The position numbers and the translations under genes were made by a program. The notes beneath the pieces were generated by a model. It was not told the origin of the DNA. It made no database searches and saw only the letters and a program-made list of their open reading frames with translations. Positions 59,112-64,000 of a DNA stretch of 64,000 nt are shown here, piece after piece (the stretch's first letter is position 1; each line of letters opens with the position of its first letter). The DNA is from an uncultured Verrucomicrobiota bacterium (GTDB lineage Bacteria; Verrucomicrobiota; Kiritimatiellia; CAIVKH01). Where the stretch lies: assembly GCA_937996795.1 (NCBI GenBank), contig CALKUH010000070.1, forward strand, positions 62,001-126,000, given 5' to 3'.

Positions 59112-60881
59112 TCATATGGTTTTTTCCGCCGCTGCGCGAGACTGCGCGGCGATGACGGTGTTGATCCGCAGGGCTTCGCCGTAAAGCTGGAAGCGGGTGA
59201 GGACGCGCGGCGCAAGGCGCAAATAAGCGCCGCCGTTGACTTCGCGCAGGTGCGGGCTGAAGCGGTGCCAGCCGAACTGCCGCTGCGTGCCGCCGTCGCA
59301 CAACCGGCCATTGATCACAAACAGGATCAGTTTGGGGCCGCCGTCCACGATGATGCCCGCCTCGTGCGCCGCGCTGGCGGGCAGCAGCCCGGCCTCCGAG
59401 CGCCCGCGATTTTCCGTTTGTCCGTCGTTGAGGACGACCTCCAGCGCGCCCTCCGCGCCGAGCAGCACGGCGAACCCCTTGCCGCTGGAATCGCGATTGT
59501 CGACCAGGATCCGGCCGGCGTCCTCCGCCCCGGGTTGCAGCGACAATAGCAGGGTGAACCCGGCACGCAAATCGAGGCGTCCGTAGTCCGCGCGGTGGAC
59601 ATCGCGCTTGATCAACTGGGGGAATACGGGCGCAGGATGCGCGGGCGGCATCGCGGCGTCCGGCGCCGGCAGGACCAGCATCCGATGCGCGCGTTCGTCC
59701 GGCGGTTCCGGCGCCCACAGCGCGTTGAGCAGGGCCTTGGGCAGCTCGTGCACGCGCGCAATGTCCTTCTGGGTCTCCGTCAGGAAGTACCGCCCGTCCT
59801 CCTCCACCAGATCCGGATAGCTCATGCGGATGTAGGGGTCGTCGTCGTACAGCACGATTTCCGGCTGGGACCACGCGATTTCGAGTCCCTGCGGCGTCCG
59901 GACCTCCCGTCCGCCGGACAGCCAGACCGGGTTGCGGTCGTCGTAGGTGCGGCCGCCGTGGTTGTGGAACCAGTAGAGATAGTTCCCGTTTTTGCAGCGC
60001 CACGCGAAGTTCGCGGCGCGCGGGTGTTTCATCAGCCGCCCGTCCGCGTAGCGCTTGTAGCGCGGCGTGCTCCAGGTGCGGCCGCCGTCGCGGCTGTAGG
60101 CCTCGACCGGATGGCCGTCGATGGACCGGTACACGACATACAGCGAACCGTCGCTCATCACGCAGTAGCTCTGCTCCTCGCTGATCGGCCCGCCGCCCGG
60201 CGGCGTCCGCAACCCGACGTCGCCGTCCGGCAGCGTTTCCCAGCGGATGCGCTCCGGATCTTGCTCCGTGAGCAGGTTCTCGCTGCGCAGCAGCGCCCCC
60301 TCGGATTGCGCGAAAAAGCCCTCGCCCATTTTGCCCACCTTGATGAGGGGCACATATGCAGCCGCATTCAGCGTGAAGGGTTTGCCGACGTTCCAGAACA
60401 GGCGGATCAAGCCCCTGTAAACGTTGTTGCGGTCGCACGCGAATTCGCGCACCGGGATCGGATAGCGTCGCGGCGACCAGCTGCGCCCGTGGTCGTCGCT
60501 GAACTTGAAGACGAAATAGCCGAGGGAATCGACGCGCTTCGACGACTCGCTGCGGTCATGCCAGTGCACCTCGCGCACATTGTCCGTGTTGTGGTTGTAG
60601 AAAATGTAGATGCGGCCGGCAGGCGTCTTCAGCATCACCGCGTAGGAATTCTCCGGACTGTCCGCGGGCTCGACCGGCACCGGCGCGCTCCAGGTGCGGC
60701 CGCGATCCGTGCTGCGCATCGTGGTCACGTGCTGGCCGCGTTCGCCCTCCTCGCCGGGGCCGGTGGTGACGCAGCACAGCCACGCGCCGTCGTCGGTCTG
60801 CACGATGTAGGGCTGGTCGCTGTAGGACAGGGTCGGGATCTCGTGTCCGGTGGACAGGTGGCGCGGGTCGGGAGGATTCAT
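59112..60881 (-). CDS. Sialidase-like (BNR) protein, no signal peptide
   Basis: The 589-residue product is homologous to the protein at 27341-30148, with the same opening HEIPTLSYSDQPYIVQ. Its Asp boxes are STDRGRTW, SDDHGRSW and SRDGGRTW. MSYPDLVEEDGRYFLTETQKDIARVHELP closes the propeller, followed by a LamG-like segment (GRLDLRAGFTLLLSL to GWHRFSP). In contrast to its relative it starts directly with MNPPDPRHLS and shows no signal peptide, so a cytoplasmic place is likely. It overlaps the beta-helix gene by 4 bp (ATGA). Catalytic residues were not verified. Confidence 0.78.
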   Translation of the reverse strand: MNPPDPRHLSTGHEIPTLSYSDQPYIVQTDDGAWLCCVTTGPGEEGERGQHVTTMRSTDRGRTWSAPVPVEPADSPENSYAVMLKTPAGRIYIFYNHNTDNVREVHWHDRSESSKRVDSLGYFVFKFSDDHGRSWSPRRYPIPVREFACDRNNVYRGLIRLFWNVGKPFTLNAAAYVPLIKVGKMGEGFFAQSEGALLRSENLLTEQDPERIRWETLPDGDVGLRTPPGGGPISEEQSYCVMSDGSLYVVYRSIDGHPVEAYSRDGGRTWSTPRYKRYADGRLMKHPRAANFAWRCKNGNYLYWFHNHGGRTYDDRNPVWLSGGREVRTPQGLEIAWSQPEIVLYDDDPYIRMSYPDLVEEDGRYFLTETQKDIARVHELPKALLNALWAPEPPDERAHRMLVLPAPDAAMPPAHPAPVFPQLIKRDVHRADYGRLDLRAGFTLLLSLQPGAEDAGRILVDNRDSSGKGFAVLLGAEGALEVVLNDGQTENRGRSEAGLLPASAAHEAGIIVDGGPKLILFVINGRLCDGGTQRQFGWHRFSPHLREVNGGAYLRLAPRVLTRFQLYGEALRINTVIAAQSRAAAEKTI

Positions 60882-62779
60882 GGGAGTACTTCGCTTTCTT
60901 CTTCTTCGAGTTCGATGGGTTCAAATTCGCCGGGTGCATCCCCGGTGGTCTCCATTTCCGGATCGGTGGCGTCGGGCGGCGACCGGCCGAAGGGAAAATC
61001 GTCGCGCAGCCCGATGCGCGCGGATTCGATGCGCGAGCCGTCAAAGGACCCGCCGGTCCCGCTGACATTCTCCCACCGGGCGCTTTCCCGGTTCCCCGGT
61101 TTGTTGGAGCGGACCTTGCGGCCGCCGACTTTGCCGATGCGGATATCGCGGAAGACCTGGTTCATCGTGCGGTCGGGCCAGTCGAGGAAAATGCCGTCCG
61201 GCGCGGCATCGTTCATGCCCGGCGCGGCGAACACGTTGCGGATGGTGATTTGTTCGAAGGTGTTGAGGAAGGGGCCGCCTTTCAGGTTGGTCCCGGCGAG
61301 GTGCACCGCGCCCATGTCGCCGCTGTCGTGGCCGCATTCGTACACACGCAGGTGGTGGAAGCGGTTGCCTTCCGCCGGTTGCAGGCCCGGCATGTAGTCC
61401 AGCGCGCCCTCCTCGCTGAGCGTGTGGCCGCGCACGGTCACGGCATAGCGCGGAGAGCGGAACAGTTCCGAGTGCGACACCTCGTTGCGGCTGCTGTTGA
61501 AGACGTTGATGCACGCGGCGTACAGGGCGATCTGCCCGACGTCGTGGATCTTGTTGTTGGTCAGCACGTGGTTGAGGCTGAGTCCGCTCTCGTTCTGGTT
61601 GAAGCGGTTGCAGAGCGTGAGGCCGTTGATGCCCATCTGCTCGATCCAGCAGGACTCCACCCGGTTGTTCCGCGCCTCGCCGATCATCATGATGCCGTTG
61701 CGCCCGGAATTGCGCAGATGACAGGCGCGGATCTCGATCTCGCGCGTGTTCATCATCCAGATCAGGGCGTGGTCCCGGCGGCCCCAGTCCAGCGTCCACC
61801 AGTGCAGGGTCGGCGAGCGGGTGTTCGTGTATTCCAGGCGCAGGCCCTCGAACACGAGGCGCTCCACCGGCCGCGCGGGGCTGTCGCCCTCCACGCGGAT
61901 CAAGTCCATCAGCAGCGGGAACTCGATCTCCATCTCCGCGGGCGCCAGGCCCGGCGGCGGGACCAAAAACAGGCGGCCCGTGCGCTGTTCCAGGAAGAAC
62001 TCGCCGGGTTGGTCGAGGTAGGGCAGGGCGTCCTCGAGAAAATAGCGCGCCTGCCCGAGGATTTCGGTGGCATCGCCCATGTTGTGGAAAAAGATGCGAC
62101 GCGTCGCGGCGTCCACCTTCGTCACCTTGCAGATCCAGCGATGCCAGTCCGCCTTGCCCCACGGGAATACCTGGATGCGCAGTTGCTCCGCGCCCGGGCC
62201 CAACGGCGCGACATCGGAGCCGCTCCACTGGAGCCAGCTCGTGGTGACGCCCTTCCCGCGCTGGCCCTTGGGAAGGCCGTTTTCCGAAACGAGATAGGGC
62301 CCTTGCGCGGTCGGGAACTCGGGTTGATGGACATGGTTCGGGTGCCGCGCCTTGCGGAGGCGTTCGCCGTTCGCATACAGCGTGTGCACCGCCGGCGCGC
62401 CCCGCACGCCGGTCTGCCAGATGCCGTTCCGGTGGTGCACCCAGTTCGTCAGGCGGTGGCTGCCCAGGATGCGCGCGCTGCCCGGTTCGCCGCGGCTGCG
62501 GTAGATCACGCGGAATCCGTTGCAGCCCGAGTCGCGCGTCGAAAAGCGCAGCGGCGCCCGCAGGCGGTAATCGCCCGGCGCGAGGTGCACCACGATGTCG
62601 CGGGTCATCCGCTGGTTGATCGCGCGGACGGCGGCCTGCGCCCGCGCGATGGTGCGGAACGGCTGCTCACGCGTGCCGGGGTGTTCGTCGCGGCCGTCCG
62701 GCGCGACAAAGAACTCCTGGGCCAGCGCGCCCGAGGCGAGCAGCCAAAGTCCTCCCATCAGCATGGACATCCGATTCAT
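60878..62779 (-). CDS. Secreted right-handed beta-helix protein, GH141-like
   Basis: The 633-residue product starts at ATG 62779 (MNRMSMLMGGLWLLASGALAQ), a signal peptide. Its opening EFFVAPDGRDEHPGTREQPFRTIARAQAAVRAIN and RDSGCNGFRVIYRSRGEPG...NGIWQ match the large beta-helix protein at 33469-37869. The helix continues with IEIRACHLRNSGRNGIMMIGEARNNRVESCWIEQMGINGL and HDVGQIALYAACINVFNSSRNEVSHSELF. A short acidic tail (EPIELEEEESE) ends it. It is the first gene of a leftward operon with no operator palindrome upstream. Its enzymatic class is inferred. Confidence 0.78.
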   Translation of the reverse strand: MNRMSMLMGGLWLLASGALAQEFFVAPDGRDEHPGTREQPFRTIARAQAAVRAINQRMTRDIVVHLAPGDYRLRAPLRFSTRDSGCNGFRVIYRSRGEPGSARILGSHRLTNWVHHRNGIWQTGVRGAPAVHTLYANGERLRKARHPNHVHQPEFPTAQGPYLVSENGLPKGQRGKGVTTSWLQWSGSDVAPLGPGAEQLRIQVFPWGKADWHRWICKVTKVDAATRRIFFHNMGDATEILGQARYFLEDALPYLDQPGEFFLEQRTGRLFLVPPPGLAPAEMEIEFPLLMDLIRVEGDSPARPVERLVFEGLRLEYTNTRSPTLHWWTLDWGRRDHALIWMMNTREIEIRACHLRNSGRNGIMMIGEARNNRVESCWIEQMGINGLTLCNRFNQNESGLSLNHVLTNNKIHDVGQIALYAACINVFNSSRNEVSHSELFRSPRYAVTVRGHTLSEEGALDYMPGLQPAEGNRFHHLRVYECGHDSGDMGAVHLAGTNLKGGPFLNTFEQITIRNVFAAPGMNDAAPDGIFLDWPDRTMNQVFRDIRIGKVGGRKVRSNKPGNRESARWENVSGTGGSFDGSRIESARIGLRDDFPFGRSPPDATDPEMETTGDAPGEFEPIELEEEESEVLP

Positions 62780-62989
62780 TCGTTCTCGCCAGCATACGAG
62801 GCCATCGTTCGGACAGCCATTGCCCGCGCATGCACATCCGGGCCAACCGGACGTCAATCGGGCCACCCGCGCCCGCATGTCCCGTTTCGATGCACACTGA
62901 CCCGTTTACGCGCGGAAGCGGACTTCGTCTCCCGGGCCACCGGGCCGCAGGATGGCGGCATGGTTTTTCCATCCAGGCGAAAGGCCGCG

Positions 62990-64000
62990 ATGATGTGTGC
63001 TGCATTCATGACCGTCCTGTGGGGCGCTCCATCTGCACCGGCGACGGATGCGCGCGAAACCCTCTGCCCGCAACCCCTGCGCGTGCAGCCCCGCCCCGAG
63101 GTATTTTTGCTGGAGGCGACGACCCCGATCCTCGTTCGCCCCGACGCGACCGGCGCGTGGGCGGCCGCGGAATCGCTGGTCGCGGCGTGGCGCGAGCCGG
63201 TCGGATGGGCTCCGCCCCGCACCGCGGATGCAGCGGCCGGGGACGAGGGCGCGATTGTGTTCCAAGCGCCGTCCCGGGATTCCGCGCCCCTGCCCGCCGA
63301 GGGCTACCGGTTGCGCGTGACGCGCGAACGGGTGGTGGTGGAGGCGGGCGATGCCGCGGGCGCATTTTACGCCGTGCAGACCTTGCGCCAGCTGGCGCCG
63401 ACCGCGCTCTGGGCGGAACGGCCCCTCGTGCTGGGCCGTCCCTTCCTCCCGGGCGTGGAGCTGGAGGATGCGCCCCGCTTCGGCTGGCGGGGCGTCATGA
63501 TCGATGAAAGCCGCCACTTCATAGGCAAGACGCATGTGCTCAAAATTCTCGATGCGATGGCGGCGCTGAAGCTGAATCGCTTCCACTGGCACCTCACCGA
63601 TGCGCCGGGCTGGCGGATCGAAATCAAGCAATTCCCGGAACTCACCACCATCGGCGCGCGCGGCGACCACAGCAATGCGGACCGCGCGCCGCAGTTTTAT
63701 ACACAGGACGAGATCCGCGAAATCGTCGCCTATGCGCGCGCGCGGCACATCGTGGTGATTCCCGAAATCGAGATGCCCGCGCACAGCACGGCGGCCCTGC
63801 GCGCCTATCCGCACCTCAGCTGCACCGGCAAACCGGAGTTCATGTATTGCGCGTCGAACCCGGAGGTCTATCGCTTCCTTGAGCAGGTGCTGGACGAGGT
63901 CCTCACGCTGTTCGATTCGGAATTCATCCACATCGGCGGCGACGAGTGCCCGACGGGTGTCTGGAAAAAATGTCCGCGCTGCCAGGCGCTCAAGACGCGG
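62990..64000 (+). CDS. Beta-N-acetylhexosaminidase, GH20 (3'-truncated by window edge)
   Basis: The frame runs off the right end. Its 337 visible codons begin MMCAAFMTVLWGAPSAPATDARE, a probable signal peptide, followed by a GH20b domain with EGYRLRVTRERVVVEAGDAAGAFYAVQTLRQL. The barrel starts APRFGWRGVMIDESRHFIGK and KLNRFHWHLTDAPGWRIEIK. The catalytic pair is Asp318-Glu319 in HIGGDECPTGVW. GAAAGG lies 5-6 bp before the ATG; the adjacent ATG at 62993 is also possible. This is probably the secreted partner of the GH20 at 52443, which lacks a signal peptide. The 210-bp gap before it holds no gene. Confidence 0.9.
   Translation, partial: MMCAAFMTVLWGAPSAPATDARETLCPQPLRVQPRPEVFLLEATTPILVRPDATGAWAAAESLVAAWREPVGWAPPRTADAAAGDEGAIVFQAPSRDSAPLPAEGYRLRVTRERVVVEAGDAAGAFYAVQTLRQLAPTALWAERPLVLGRPFLPGVELEDAPRFGWRGVMIDESRHFIGKTHVLKILDAMAALKLNRFHWHLTDAPGWRIEIKQFPELTTIGARGDHSNADRAPQFYTQDEIREIVAYARARHIVVIPEIEMPAHSTAALRAYPHLSCTGKPEFMYCASNPEVYRFLEQVLDEVLTLFDSEFIHIGGDECPTGVWKKCPRCQALKTR

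Noticed and set aside
59095..60438. N-terminal extension of the GHL/PA14 protein
   Set aside because: The extension is a shadow frame of the sialidase-like gene; a signal peptide and ribosome site mark the real start at 59094.
1..64000. CRISPR array or rRNA genes
   Set aside because: No regularly spaced short repeats and no rRNA-like sequence were seen.

Overview
High-GC chromosomal segment from a PVC-superphylum bacterium. The best fit is Kiritimatiellota or a related Verrucomicrobiota lineage. This is inferred from gene content: a PEP-CTERM protein, secreted sulfatase, fucosidases and esterases, many LamG and beta-helix proteins, and no SusC/SusD pair. There are no rRNAs and no CRISPR array. 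Three tRNAs are present: Val-CAC, Leu-GAG and Arg-CCG.

Layout. 1-12 kb: the 3' end of a very repetitive beta-helix-like surface protein; RtcB RNA ligase with a coupled Cys-rich small protein; a LacI regulator convergent with galactokinase; an Old Yellow Enzyme followed by a Rossmann/DUF2867 protein with a non-ATG start; and a 1141-residue protein that I assign to the pyrophosphate-dependent PEP carboxykinase family. 12-14.5 kb: a small, lower-GC island at tRNA-Val with a broken tyrosine recombinase, an HNH-like zinc protein and a PD-(D/E)XK-type nuclease. 14.5-23 kb: housekeeping and envelope genes (SGNH lipoprotein, TPR membrane protein, CpXC protein, lemA with two TPM-domain genes, recN, serC).

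23-64 kb is one large carbohydrate-degradation region of several operons. A leftward operon (30.1 to 23.1 kb) encodes a secreted sialidase-like protein, then gluconokinase, a ROK kinase, a PIG-L deacetylase, glucosamine-6-phosphate deaminase and an ankyrin protein. It looks like amino-sugar catabolism with PIG-L in the place of NagA. A GH29 fucosidase reads rightward. A second leftward operon (40.8 to 32.1 kb) has an acetylesterase-GH114 fusion, another esterase, a 1466-residue beta-helix/LamG/FN3 protein and an MFS transporter. Then come a six-hairpin glycosidase, a GntR/FCD regulator, an HpaI-type aldolase with a D-2-hydroxyacid dehydrogenase, and a long rightward series (45-57 kb): PEP-CTERM LamG protein, two paralogous unclassified glycosidase-like proteins, two esterases, a sulfatase, GH20, GH29 and GH5. 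The last leftward operon (62.8 to 56.9 kb) has a beta-helix protein, a second sialidase-like protein and a GHL/CHB_HEX/PA14 protein. A second GH20 runs off the right edge.

The most interesting signal is a palindrome, TTGACATGTCA, found next to the promoter or start of six transcription units in this region, including the GntR gene itself. In several copies it contains the -35 hexamer. I propose it as the operator of the GntR regulator, tying the locus into one regulon for a fucosylated, sulfated, O-acetylated, N-acetylhexosamine-containing glycan. Functions come from sequence reading and family recall only; no search was run.
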